Of a stretch of 45,534 bases of DNA, positions 1 through 12,600 are shown one piece after another. Positions within the stretch are counted from its first letter, which is position 1; each line of letters opens with the position of its first letter. A model generated the notes under the pieces. The model was not told the origin of the DNA and searched no databases. It saw only the letters and a program-made list of their open reading frames with translations. The stretch covers positions 1 to 45,534 of the forward strand of contig JADIIX010000160.1 of NCBI GenBank assembly GCA_027604505.1. The letters are read 5' to 3'. Source of the stretch: Gonapodya sp. JEL0774 (lineage: Eukaryota > Monoblepharomycota > Monoblepharidomycetes > Monoblepharidales > Gonapodyaceae). The translations under genes were made by a program, and so were the position numbers.

Positions 1-598
1 GTCCCGGCACATAACAGTGACGAGCCGATATTATTTTCAAGTGAACACATATGCAGGTGGTGGCTTTCATTCCAGTGCGTTCATTGGCTCATTTGCGTGG
101 TGGGTTATGGAAATAAAGAGGATCAAAGGTCGGTTCTTGGAGGAACCGAAGTTGGCCGTTGCACTCCTCTCCGTTGCACAACAAATAGTGGCATAATCAC
201 TTGTGTCGTGTGCGATCATTTGCTCGCGGCAGCTTATCAGCAACGTATAAAACATCTAATTCGCAAATTTATCCGAGTTGCTTGCATACTTCTTGGTCAC
301 ATCTTCCACCCTTCCCCCTTTGATCGGATGGCCAATATGGCTGTCTGAATTCCCGATGGGAAATGCAGGGAAGATCTTAGTGAACAATTCAAGGTCAATG
401 GGTACCATGACGTGATGGTACCTTCCATTGGGCTAGTTTGTGGCAGTGGTAAATTTGACAGAAAGGAGGGTTGGTGCGTGAAGCGGGTGGGGCCGCGGGT
501 CGGCTGTTGTGCATGAACGGGGACGACAGATCACTTCCAGGAGCAAAACACCATCATTTTTGTGCTTGCCTCTTTCGCGTCCGACACCTCAAGAGCCG
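1..598. other. No gene recognised; upstream flank
   Basis: I see only short overlapping open frames with no conserved motif. One perfect hairpin lies at 401-422 (listed separately). The stretch may hold the promoter of the gene that starts near 599. Confidence 0.5.
401..422. repeat. Perfect short inverted repeat (hairpin)
   Basis: GGTACCAT, a 6-nt spacer (GACGTG), then ATGGTACC. The 8-bp arms are perfect. The spacer contains ACGT. It lies about 180 nt upstream of the first plausible start codon, so it could be a palindromic protein-binding site or chance. Confidence 0.5.
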
Positions 599-1890
599 AT
601 GAATCTACCTGAATTGCCGAGCTCCGCTCCCTCCGCCCCCGTAATCGCTGCCGCTGTGAGCGACACGATCACCAATCAGCTCTCTCGTGTCAAACGGATG
701 GTTAGCAAATTCATCAGCACTGCGCAACTCCGCAGTCCCTGCATCGCTTTCGCCATTCTATATCTGATGCTAAATTATCATACGCGCATCGATAAAATCA
801 CCAGGTTGGAACACATTCCTGCAGCGTTCCGATGGCTCCAAGAAACAGTTCCATCACTCGAAATACCCGAATGGCTCACCGACGACAATTCTGATATCGC
901 AACACAGCTCAGACATACGAAGAGGTCTCGTGCTTCCAGCCAACCATATAACGACGGCGATGTAATGGCTCAGGACGAAAACTCGGCGACAAAGGACGGG
1001 ATGATGTGGCTTTTGTTAGCAGACAACATACATCCTCACACGTGGATATTTGTTGTGACAATACTTCTCCCACGTGAGCTGTGGGTTCGCCAAAGGAGGA
1101 TTGCAGAGTTTAGGGAGAGACAATCACAACTGGTCTTCAATGAAATCATCATGGGTATTTCGACTCTCGGCAACGTTCTGTCGCAAGAAAACTCTTACAA
1201 GATATATGCTGCATTTTGCCAATGTGTTCGGCGCACGTGGGCCAAGGTGTACCACCGTGAAACATTCTTTGATACAGACCTTCGGAATTTCCACCAACCG
1301 AGTAAGACCAAATTGCCCCTACAGGTGATGACAACAATACAGGATATCCCCAGTGAGGAAGCAATACAGGTTATAATTCCACCCCGTGATGAAGCTCTGC
1401 GTAAGATCTGCAACAAAAGACAGGTCGGTCGACAATCAGACGAGATGGATGCAGATGATGCCATGGAGCAGAATGGACCAGAGGCGTCATCAGAGGGCAC
1501 ATGCTCCTCCAGTGCTGGTGAGGAGAGTGGAACCACACCAGCATCAACAGAACCTGACGATATGGAGTGTGATGATGACGAAGAATTGAACTCGGACTCT
1601 GATTTTGATCTTGACCGCGAATTTTCATCGCACCCAAGTTTTGTTGATAGTGACGAGATTGATGGATCCCACCACAGTTCCGTAAGTGACTGTCACTGAA
1701 TGCTTCCCTGGGAGAATTGAGGCGCCGTTATTGATCCGAGTCTATCTTGGCACCGTTTGACCGCTTTTATCGTGACTTCCGCTCCCCGATTCTTCAGGAG
1801 TTCTCCACCGAGGAGTCCGACATATCATCGGAGAGTGAGAGCGGGAGCGATAGTGAAGATTATGAGGAAAGCCCTAATCAATGGTCAAAG
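599..1890 (+). CDS. Hypothetical acidic-tailed protein (N-terminal exons)
   Basis: The reading frame opens with ATG at 599 (MNLPELPSS). It runs to a GTAAGT donor at 1682 and continues in phase 0 after a CAG acceptor at 1797 into a 31-codon exon that ends at a GTACGT donor at 1891. The N-terminal third is predicted helical, with a hydrophobic stretch around 'CIAFAILYLML' (1st exon, about residue 47-57) and a second near 'WIFVVTILL'. The C-terminal part is strongly acidic and serine-rich (runs of Asp/Glu/Ser), typical of a disordered nuclear or regulatory tail. I do not recognise a family. Whether it continues past 1890, and whether it belongs with the next gene, is unresolved. Confidence 0.45.
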
Positions 1891-2415
1891 GTACGTGTAC
1901 TGTCTGCACTGCGTTGGTTCTCTGTTGTTGAGCATCAACTCATTCATGATGGCGTGCGACTGAACTTGAATCATCTTTCTGCCGCTTCGGGCGCGAATGC
2001 TTGCTACGTGTTGCTCGTGCAAACGCAAATCTCGACCACCTGCGTGCACCACTGCAACATGTTCCACAAACCAACTAGAGGGGTAAGGACCTTCGCTCGT
2101 CCAAACCACCGCCACCACCGCACAATGTGAGCGAAGTCGAAGTTGATATTGACGAAAATCGTACGACTGTAATATTAATCGACGATACCGATTTCTCTTT
2201 ACCCTGCACATTTTATCTTCTACGCGCAACCGGGTTGGTCCTTCCTTCTAGACTGCTGTCACACAATCAAGTCCCAATCCGCTGCCCGTCGTAACCTCGG
2301 AACACGGTTGTCAAGTGAGCGCATGCCTTAGGCACAAATTGGGGAGGTTCATTCGGGGTTTGTGCATTGCGACCATTGGACTTCTCTGATGATTTTATCC
2401 GATCGTACTGTGCAG

Positions 2416-4680
2416 ATGACAATGACCCTCCGCTCCCGAACCACGTCCTCGACTGTTCAAGCTCCTCCATTGACTCAAGATGTGCAACAGGCACCCAGCG
2501 CGGCTGCAGCTGCCCAATGCAACACAACCAATCCCACCTTGCCCCAGTGGCAGCTTGCGTACATATCGGCGGTGCGGTGTGTCGAGGACCGGAAACAAAA
2601 ATTGGCCGCAGCGTCCGCCTCGGAATCAAGTTTCCCTGGAGAACAGCCACTACCAAAGCGAAGTTATGTTCTGGATATGTTGGATGGACCGGCCGCAGCG
2701 CGAGAAGCAGCAATACGCATCACCAACGACTTCCACCTTCGTTACAATTTACCGCACATAATGGAGGCGGGTCCCTACAATCCGAATCTGACCGAGAGTT
2801 ACCGGAGCATGGAGTCACCAAAGGTAACGTGGAAAAGTTGACGTGTTTCCTGTTTGGCAAAGAGCACGGTGTCTGAAATGCGCTCATTGCTGCCTTTGTG
2901 TCAAATTACAACATCCACTTACCTTCAACGTCTGCTCCCCTTTATTGGCATGAACACGTCGGGGTACGCATTCTGGGATGATCACCCTTGCGATTGCCCA
3001 CATTACGGGAACAGGGCACAAAGCTCTCAAGAGCAGACAGAACAAATGCAACACCGAAAAGAAAGGTGAAACTTCAGAGAATCTACGATGCGCCTGTTAA
3101 ATTTTCATGTGATTGGCGTTGTCACTCGTCAACCAACCTACCAACCGCGACCATAGTCTGGCAACAGGAAGAAGTCAAAATCCAGCCTGGACAAGAACGC
3201 ACTATCTTTGGTGTCAAGTGACATCGGACCGGCCGCCGCGGTGCTGTCGACAAACACCCAAACGGGCGATTGGTGGGTTGGGTGATCTGGTGCACAGACT
3301 GACCCAACGTTGCAACAATAACGAAGACAAACTCTCATTGGATTTAGGAGTCCACTCCATGATTTGAACTTGGTAGTTCAAACGCGAATGATTGCGTATC
3401 ATGTTGGTGGAGACAGGACTGAGCTTGCACAGTGGACCAAATGTCTACTGCAGGGCGCTCAGAGGAACGCCAAGTGGAACAAAGACACGCCATCCGAACT
3501 AACAGATATGGCAGAAGCACTCGCAACATGTGTTGCAAAGGACGCTCTTGGACAGTCGGACGGGAATTCCAGCGATGAGGCTTCGTAAGTGTCAGTTGTC
3601 ACGGGATGTGATCAGAAGTTATTTGTTACCAACGGCCAACAATATGAAATGACAATCTCCTCACTTGATATCGAAACCTGCGATCCTCTTGGGCACTAGC
3701 ACTGAGCTAACATTTCAGGCAATCTCCTTCATCATCTCCATCCTGGACGAATTCGCCAGAGGCGCCATGATGCAGCTACCGACCACCAAGACGAGCGCGC
3801 CTCGAGCATCTCGCAAGGAATGCAAACTGATGTTTTCCGCAGAAGCTGGTTGTTTACTTCCGCCGATGCAAGACCCTCGTGTTCTGACGTCCATTGCTGG
3901 GGACGGAACGCTGAATCTCCTACACCTCACGATGTTGTCCTTCTTTGCTACGTTTGGATTTGTGGGATACTGGAACGCTCGCGGAGTATTTTTATTCTAC
4001 AAGGATCTCCTTGCGAACGCTTCTGGCAAAGCTTTTGCACCCAGCTGTGCAGGTCCAATTCCTGATGGACGTCACGCAAAACAACAGACATTAACTCTGA
4101 AGGTGAACGACCCGTTATCCATCGGCAAGCGCGACTACATCGTACTGCGGTCAGTGGTGATTGTTCGAGCCACTGAAGAGTTCCACGAGTCAGGTGAACG
4201 GAGCAACAAGTGCGAGCCGAAAATTGCGACGGAGAGTCCTGAAATCTGGAGCTTCCCAGCGAATTGCATCAGGGAGGTGTGTCCCATGATGGCAAACTGC
4301 GAGGTGAGAAAATGTGCCGTTGTCCTTCTTTTGGATCCGAACAGTGATCGATTCGAACGCCCCTCTTCGGTTCTCTATTTCAATTCCAAACAATTCACGC
4401 ATACTACTGCACTTCCACTCGCGAACATGCCACACCCATGCGACTCCAAAATGTTTTTGCTCTATGGCCACGAATTAACCACACGGTGGGGCGCGTGGGT
4501 GATGAATCAAGTGGAGAGACACGGATGAACTTGTAGGCCAGTATCCCTGGGGCAACATTGCTCTCAGGGACTTGGTGCTTACCAAGTCACACCGGAAGCG
4601 TACGATCACAGCAGGGATGGAACTGTTGATTGCGCATCCTCCAAATGCGGAGCCTTGCGCGCATTGTGCGAAATAGTGCA
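2416..4680 (+). CDS. Hypothetical multi-exon gene or gene remnant
   Basis: A clear first exon runs from ATG 2416 to a GTAACG donor at 2824 (136 codons, Ala/Gln-rich start and then a helical segment). Later coding-like pieces are seen at about 2890-2970, 3370-3586 (ends SSDEAS), 3720-4530 and 4538-4680, where the frame contains YPWGNIALRDLVLTKSH. Splicing between them could not be made fully consistent by eye, so this may be one gene with long introns, two genes, or a decaying transposon gene. No catalytic motif or known domain was recognised. It lies on the same strand as the oxygenase and MULE genes downstream, and could belong to the same mobile unit. Confidence 0.3.
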
Positions 4681-5974
4681 ATTTGATGTCAAGACTAGAG
4701 TCTCAAGCCTGTTAAGTACAGAGAGCGTATGGGGACGGGTGGAGAAGTGAGGGAGGTTGTGAAGTGGTGGTGGAATGGGTGTGGTTGGGAGTACTGGCGG
4801 GCCCCGGGGTGCACCCAGAAGTACAGGTCGGAGCCGCGCGCACACATGCAAGTTTTATATTAGACGCTTGGTTTTTGTATCGGCTTACATTTATACATGA
4901 GACAGTGCCATCGTTCAGCACAGAATCTGCACGATGTGGTTCGTCTGACTTGGTTCCTTTGCACGCCCGGGGCCCGCGGCATTCTTGATCGGTTGAACCA
5001 AAGTCAAGGGAACATGGAAGAGCAGCTGCAAAGCAAATCATGCAGTATCACGGTTGCCACGCAAGCCCCAACCCACCAAGTACACTCACTGCTGAACGCA
5101 CGTATCCTCTCAGCCTCCACTTCAAGCTCATAGTTTACACAGTGATGTATTTGGTCAATGTTACAGCGTGTCGCGCGCTGACTCCATGTGCATCTACTGT
5201 TCCGGTGGAGGTGAACATCACATACAACTCGGTTTGTTCTTGAACGCCACCAAACCCCGAGGTTCGACAGCACAGGCTGTATCCTCTCAAGGTTGGTGAT
5301 ACGTTTGAGCATGTAGCTGGGTACAGAGAAGGTTCTGCCGCCCAGAGAGACACCCTCATGGGTGTTTACCGCAACTTCACTCACCTTCACCAATGTCTGT
5401 TGACTCCACAGTATCCACCGACTACAAAGAGCAGCTTTTCATTATATTTGACATATTCGATTCGAGGCGGTGGTTGGGGAAGCTCTTAGTGCGTGAGAAA
5501 GTTGGCGCGAGAGGTGAGCAGGTCAGCAACCGCGAGACCGAGACCAAGGTTGATTCGTCTGTAAGAGCTGTCGCGGATGTATCACATACACTGCGTAGAG
5601 TTGTAATCGGACTTTCTGAGGGGACGGAGACGAACTGCGTCCAGCACTTGAGATTCAGCATCAGAGCAGTCAAGAACACTCACTTTACAACCCAGAGCTG
5701 ATTGGTCCAATTTTCCACCATTTTTCCATCATTCACGCCTCATAATGCAGCTGGAAACCCGCGAGAGGGGTGGATGCCTGTGATAGTAGCCTTTTTGTTA
5801 CGTCAGGGCACTGACAGGGGCGGCGGATGTCTGACATCCGATCACACCAGAAGACCCGCTCCCGTCCATCACGTATCCAGTCCATTCGTTTTCATTGAAT
5901 TCGCCTTGCTTAGTTGGCGAGAAAATGGCTGCGGGGGAATTGGGGATCTGCTGTGACCGTCCTCACCACGTTCC
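4681..5974. other. No confident gene; weak open frames
   Basis: Short open frames exist on both strands, for example plus 5393-5701 (102 codons from an ATG, MSVDSTVSTDYKEQ) and minus-strand frames over 5004-5393. Neither shows a recognisable motif, and they overlap each other. This stretch also has to contain the promoter of the gene starting at 5975. Confidence 0.3.
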
Positions 5975-8900
5975 ATGCAGCCCCCACCATCCCAGGCACA
6001 AGCATGTACGCCCCCTTCTTTGTCCGACCACTGTTTGAACTCTGCCATCAAAAGAAAATCGCCCATCGCCCCCGCGCAAAATATGGGAGCCTTCTCATCC
6101 AAGACGGAAAATACTCCCACTCCGCTCTCAGACCAGTCCACATCTGGGGGGGTCGAAGATCTCCAAGATGGATTGTGGCAACACCAAGCGGACATTGCCA
6201 AAGACACTGGTCCAGTTGACCAAGAATCCGTAAGTGTTGTGAGGAGTGGCATCAGGATTTCCTCTGCAGCGCGGTTCCTTTCCGCGTCGGGATTACCAAA
6301 TCTCGACAGATCGAATGTCGGTTTGCCACCCGCCTCCCACAACATACACATACATGGCATTGAGATCTAATGTTGCGACACTAAATCGGTCTTGCTTCTG
6401 TTCTCCCTTTAGGCGCTCGAGGATGCAGGACTCGTATCCTCTAACTCCATGACGATGACCAACGTTGCGAACAAGCGAGGTGACAAGCGAAAGGTGCGAT
6501 GTTGACACGCTCTGACCCAAATGGATGTCAAATATCATTCTGTTCTAAACACTGCGGAATCCTGCGTTGTTTTTAGGCGGCCACCTATCCGGAGACACAT
6601 TCGGAGGAGGACGGGCTAATTGTCCCTCCGAAGAGAACTCGAACAACTCCAACGGCCCCTGCATCGACTGTGAGTATAACATCCGGCAAATGTAGAGAAA
6701 CGTACCGGTGGCTGATGGTGAAATCTTGATCAAGTCGCAGGTTGACCTTCGCTCCGTCGATCACCTCCAACGTGGTGACTCCACACAGTCTCCCACGCCG
6801 AGCTCGCGCACATCCCCAACGCACGATCATATGGTTCTTTGGACAGGTGGGCTCTTCCACCAAAGCATACTGGACAAATCTCCGGAAGAGATTGCTAGTG
6901 TGAGTTTGTCTCAGTCGCCCAACGTGAATGACCATCGTGTCTGACTCGTCTTTTGTGGTAAATACAAAGATCGAAACCACCATAAAAGAAGATTCGGCAG
7001 CGTTGATGGAACAGTTTGAAATCAACGCAGCCTCCGCTTCGCAAGGTAATCTGGGGCCTGAATTGGCTGCGGCAGCAGGACTCGAATCTACCACCCTCGC
7101 AAATCGTCGACCCACATCCATGGAGGGTGATCCAAATTCAGCGGCTCAAGCTAGCGACAAGCAAAGGTTGGCTTCCTGCAAAAGCCTCGCGACCATTAAG
7201 CCGTGGAAACCGCCAGCGTACATGGTGCCTTTGGAAATTGAAGATGATCACGAACAAGTGAGCTCTATGCACGTGGTTGTACGCTTCTCTTCACCTCAGC
7301 ACCACGCGCGAACTGAGAAACAAATCATCGTGTCGTACTTGACCTCCGCCCATGTTCCCATCAATTAGTCACCTAGTCTCAACAAAGGCTTGTGGCAACG
7401 TCTCTACCAGAACAGCCTCTACCACTGGACTAAGGATCAAGTTCAATGTGCACTGGCAATTCTCATCGCCACTTTCATGGAATGTCACATCCAGGTGGCA
7501 TTTCTGGGCCTGGTGGACCTTGGCCAAGCGTTAAGAGCGATCGGTGCCGTACACCACAGTGTTCCAGCGGTGAGTTTTTTTTGATACGAGACCCACTTTT
7601 TCACTATCCATATAACAATTTACATGTACACATGACTGTTTCATTCCTAGGCATTGCACGAGACATTTGCTCGTGCTTTCTTGCACCGGTTTTCGGCCAT
7701 GTATGTGTCCATCGAGAGCCCGCAAACAAAGGTACGTGATAGCGTTCAGGTGACCTGCCGGTGGTGTAGATAACTCACCCGAACTTTTACTTTTGCCCTC
7801 GACTGTGATCATCTTATGCCTGATTGACTGCCGCGGATGAATGGGCGGGCGGTTCAGGGTGACTTTTCCACCGAAATTGCCGACAAGTTTTTCCGACCGT
7901 GCAGAGATAGCACCCACAGCAATCGATGTCGGGTACCGCCACGCTTCCTGGCACAGCTCCAGCACATGGAAGTTCTCGCCAAGTACACTGGCAAAATAGA
8001 GGACGAAAGCACCCACACAAAGAAGAAAGTACAAGAACATCGCGTTGCATGGTTCAAATGTCTTTCAAGGGACCAACTCAAACCCTTGATGTATCGTAAT
8101 ATTCTCGTCGAGAAGAAGGATGGCAGTGGTGTCAAGAGATCTCCAAGTCCACTCATGTGAGTTTTCGTGCTGTCGAGGTGTGGACTATGGAGTCCTTTTT
8201 AACGTATCCCACAACGCTTGAATCGAATTGTAAATCTGCACTCCCGCCAGCGCTCGAATCACCCAAGGTCTCGTGTATGACGTTTCCGAAGGCACCGGGG
8301 ACATCTACTTGGAATACGAACAAGAATCTGATCAACACATTAAGGCCCCCATCATTATTTGCTCCGACAAAACCAAGGTCATCAAGACGGATTTCTTTGA
8401 TGTGGATACTCGCATGTTGGTGGGATCAGCAACGTTCAATCTTTTCAACGATGCGCAGATCAGCAGGTAAAGTTCCTTGTAATTTTGAGCTTTTACTGTC
8501 AGAGAACTACGTCATTGATTACTGCGATAATCGATGTTTGCTTCCATTCCTCACGGCATCCTGTACCGATGAAACGGAAATCTCGCCAAGTTACTGTTTG
8601 GCGTTGGAGATGAACTGCCGCAGCAAACCCCATCAGAAACGAGGCCTCTCTCTCCAGGCAACCACTCCTCCAGAGTCGACTTTGACGGCAACCGGAGAGC
8701 ATGCTGTGAGTCGTCGTTGGGAACCTTTTCTCCGGATGATTGGTGCGGAAACATTCCGTAGTCACGATTTCTGGAATTGATCACGTCTTGCACCTGACCC
8801 ACCAGGTGTACACAGATCCCACAACAAACACCACATATGCGTACCTCCCAGAGATCAGTCCTCAGGCCCGCGACTTTTGCGAGAAGGTGGTCACAGAGGC

Positions 8901-9592
8901 TGCAATCAACCTCTCTCTGTATCACGGTAGCGCCATGTTTCCGCCTCAATTGGCATCGCAGTTTGAGCATCATCGCAAGCAAGCGCGCCGTGAAGCCGCA
9001 GATCTTGTGAGTTGCTGCATGGTGGTTGACGATTTTTATTCACAGTGTGCTCTCTTACATCTGCTTGCTTGTTTTCTCTTTTACTTTGATGTTCACGTAT
9101 TCGTTCAAAGGCCGGGACCTTCTTTGGTGCAAAGGACTTCCAAACTGGCTTGCACCTTGATAGTGACGATGCCAGTGTGCTAAGTGCAGGGTACGTAATT
9201 GGCATTTCATTGTTGCTTTCCGATACAAACGTGCACTTTGTTGCGTTCGGTGCTTTTAATTGCATCAACTAAACCATTTTACCCCGTCGTGTACTACCTC
9301 TAGGGCAATATTCTCGATGGATGAGGAGTGGAATGCGACATGTGGTGGCGAGTTCTTTTACTGGTCTCATTTTGTCTTGTTACAGCTTCGAAGGAACATG
9401 TCGTGGGCATGGGTGTCAGCTAAGCTCGCCCACTGCACCGCCCTCATGGACATGCACAATGACTTGCACAAGTGCGTGCAATCAATTTTCAATGTGTTCT
9501 TTGTTTATTTTGTCTGATAGCTCTGACCTCGTTTCTGCAGGTACTCTTGTGCGCTCGCGCTGAACAGGAAAACAATTCAGAACCAAGTTTAA
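5975..9592 (+). CDS. 2-oxoglutarate/Fe(II) oxygenase-like protein, multi-exon
   Basis: Start ATG 5975 (MQPPPSQAQACTPP). Exons can be chained in phase with GT-AG introns: a disordered N-terminus with a basic PPKRTRTTP patch, a helical region (NKGLWQRLYQNSLYHWTK, about 7380-7569), a Lys-rich middle and a C-terminal catalytic-looking module. In that module a TGLHLDSDDAS segment gives HxD at 9153-9161, then GGEFFYW. A distal His in AKLAHCTA lies at 9431-9433, and LNRKTIQNQV, with a candidate 2-oxoglutarate-binding Arg, ends at stop 9590-9592. This His-x-Asp...His...Arg order is that of the double-stranded beta-helix dioxygenases, which include AlkB, TET/JBP and prolyl hydroxylases. The sub-family is not certain. 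TET/JBP-type DNA oxygenases are known to ride on fungal transposons, which makes that an attractive hypothesis here. The splice at about 8467-8505 is not resolved. The next gene starts 85 nt downstream on the same strand. Confidence 0.6.
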
Positions 9593-9677
9593 GCCGGCAG
9601 TCACACAAACATGTCGTAGATCATGCGAGATGTTGCAGCAAAGTGACTGTAGTTGGGAGACTTTGGAGTGGAGCGAA

Positions 9678-12600
9678 ATGGCGACAATGCGATCTACCGT
9701 TTTGAGGTCGCGGAAACCGCAGTTGATCCTTTCCGAGGTTCCGTTAGCGAACTTGATGCTGGTCACCTGTGACTGCACATACAGATGTCGTCGGTTTTTA
9801 TTCCACATGGGAGCTTTTTTCGATATGTGCATATCTGAGAACAGGTCAGTTCGTTGTCTGATGTCGGCGCACTGCTACTCGGACAACGATCCAAGAGAAG
9901 GAAGCTCGACTTCCGTGAAGAAGAGCGTACAAACCGAGGAGAGCAAGCACCGATAGAGCCAGAAACGGTAGATACAACAGGTGCTTCCCTCGCTTTTCCC
10001 TGTACGGAATGGTCAACAATGTCATTACGATACGAACTACTAGGCGGCTCTGAATGTTCACAGCCCTGAACCCGCGAAGACTCGCGGTACAATTCCTTCA
10101 TATGTCAAGATATTCAACCATTTTCTGGACATACCGGAGGGGCCTTCAGAGCGTGGTATAAATGCAACTGCCCTCAACCAAATACACGCACAGGACGAAC
10201 AAACGCCACCGAGTACACCGAATACAGACCAAAGCGAGACTCTCACACTGCCTCCACCGCTCACACTCGCATCAAAGCAGATCTTGCAAGCTTTGAAAAA
10301 AAGCCTTTTGCGTTTCCTACAAACCCCCGCAACTCACTTCAAGCCGCTGTTGTTGGATGTCGAATATAAAAGTCTTCAGGAACTCGACTTGCCATCCGCC
10401 GTTGATTTGCTCGGATGTACAGCCTTCTTGTACAAAAGCGAGGACGAGGATGACTGCGACCAAAAGCACTGCTTGATCTTGAAGGTAGTGCACTTGTTGA
10501 TGCGGGACGGGACAGCTCACCAAGCAGCTTTCAAAATCCATCTCACAAAGTGTTGGTCCCCTGTATCAGTTGCGTACCGGGCCCCCAGTCGAAACTGCTA
10601 TCCTCACACTCCCCGGCCTCTCCGGTCGTAATCTCGTTCGTACAGGCAAAGTATACGAGAGTAAAGGACGCCTTGCCGATAGGGTGAGGTTCCACTCCCT
10701 CTAGTGTGTCACGTTTTGTCGGAATTTGATCGATATATCTCCCGAATGTTCCGCAGGTCTCGTCCCACCAGACCATTGTCTCAAAGCATTCCAAGCCAGG
10801 AGAAACCCACAACTACGATGTACGAGTTTCTGTGATATCGACTCGAGCTTATTTGTCCAATCAGATGAGCGCTCACTCGGCCTCCTTAAAAGGATACTTT
10901 CCAGCTCACGGACAAGGGTCACAAGGCCCGAAGGGATATCGCTCAAAAGGGTTCAGGTGAGAATCGCACATACCATTTTGATTGCCCTTACACCTACAAT
11001 CTGTTTGCCGACCCAGAAAAGAACCCAGTCTTGCGAGCGATCGAGTAAGTTCCTGAACATGACGGCGGATCACATCACCGATTATTATCTTTTGGCACAT
11101 CTTTCTTACATGATCATTATCACCTTTTGCGTTCGCCCGCAGTGTTGCTTGTGCAGGCGGAGAAACTTGTGAGCGAGCATGTGGCGCTGTCGGGACCTGC
11201 ACTGCAGATTGCGAGATACTTCTCGGCGGGGGGGGTCCTTCTACACCACAAAAGGGGAAATTGTTCTACAAAAATCGCAGCCACAAGTGTCGAGTGAAAT
11301 TGCGGATAATAACGTTTCTGGATGGTGGGTCGATATTCTCAAATGTGTGGCATCGAGCAATGGTCCTCGAAACAAAATGTCTCCCTTGAATCGACTTGTG
11401 GGATTTCTTCGCGGATAGATCCTCAGAACACCTATATCTTTATCCCCACTCTCATACACAACTCCCGTTCTCTCGCTGAGGAATCGGTGCGATCCCGAAG
11501 ACTTAACCCGGCGCAAAAACGTATGGCCATCGAGAACGCCCATCAGACGCCGCTTCAAGTATCCATACTTTCGCAGGGGGATGCGAGACGGATCGGTCAG
11601 CTTAGATACCGACTTAAAAGGGGGGTCAAGGAGGACAAACTTCAGGTGGGTTCCCCAAAGTGCGAGCTCCTCACGTTCTCTTTCGCCGGAAACTTCACTT
11701 CGGATTGTATCACCCGGTACGCTACAGAAACTTGATTCTGCAATTGAACGATTGCGCGAAGAAGGGAAGATCTTGTTTGATTCAGTGGAGACGGTAAACA
11801 AAAGAAGCTTACCCCATCTCGGGTGCTACCGCGCTTTCCCCTAACCATCATTCCCTGTACATGAAAGGGCGTCGGCTCGTTCAAGTATACCGTCGTCTTT
11901 ACTGATCCCTCACTTCTGCGCGCTATTGGCGCAGACACGAAGCGGATCGCCCTTGACGCCAAGCACAAGGTGTCGACCTACGGGGATTTTTTGATTTCGG
12001 CGGTGGTAAAAACCGATCACGGGTTGATTCCAACGTTGTTTTGGTGGGTGAAATTGACAAAAATTCTTACCTGGCTGGTGTGGATATTGAAACAAGATTC
12101 GTTTTGGGCTTCAGTCTCACTTCGGATTTATCTGTGGGTACTGGTGCTATACTCAGTGCTGCTCGAGATCACGTTGGAGAACGGTGAGTCACCCACAAAT
12201 GGTAGACGGTTTCGGCTTTCTACTGATTATCTTCCTTCCAGAACTCCGGAATTGGACAGGGAGGGCTGGAGTCCAGGTTCGGAAGGAGATCCGCCAAGCA
12301 TCTTTCTTTTGAATCTCTTTTTAACATCTTTTCTGGATCCCAGTTATTGTTGTGGATCCACTGCAGCTCGATGCGGTTGTGGAATCTGACCTGAGACCAC
12401 AGATTGACACCTTCCATTACTTTTCCGGTTGGTGAGTGCCCTCCTACTGAAGCGCTCGCCATTGCAAGGATCAAACTTTCGAGACCGAATAGTGATGTCA
12501 GATGCATTTTCTTGAATCAGGCTGCAGTTTCTCAGGTCTGTCGTCCGCAACGAGGAGACTCCCAAAGTTCTCTTGTTGTTTCTGACAGTTAGTGAGTACA

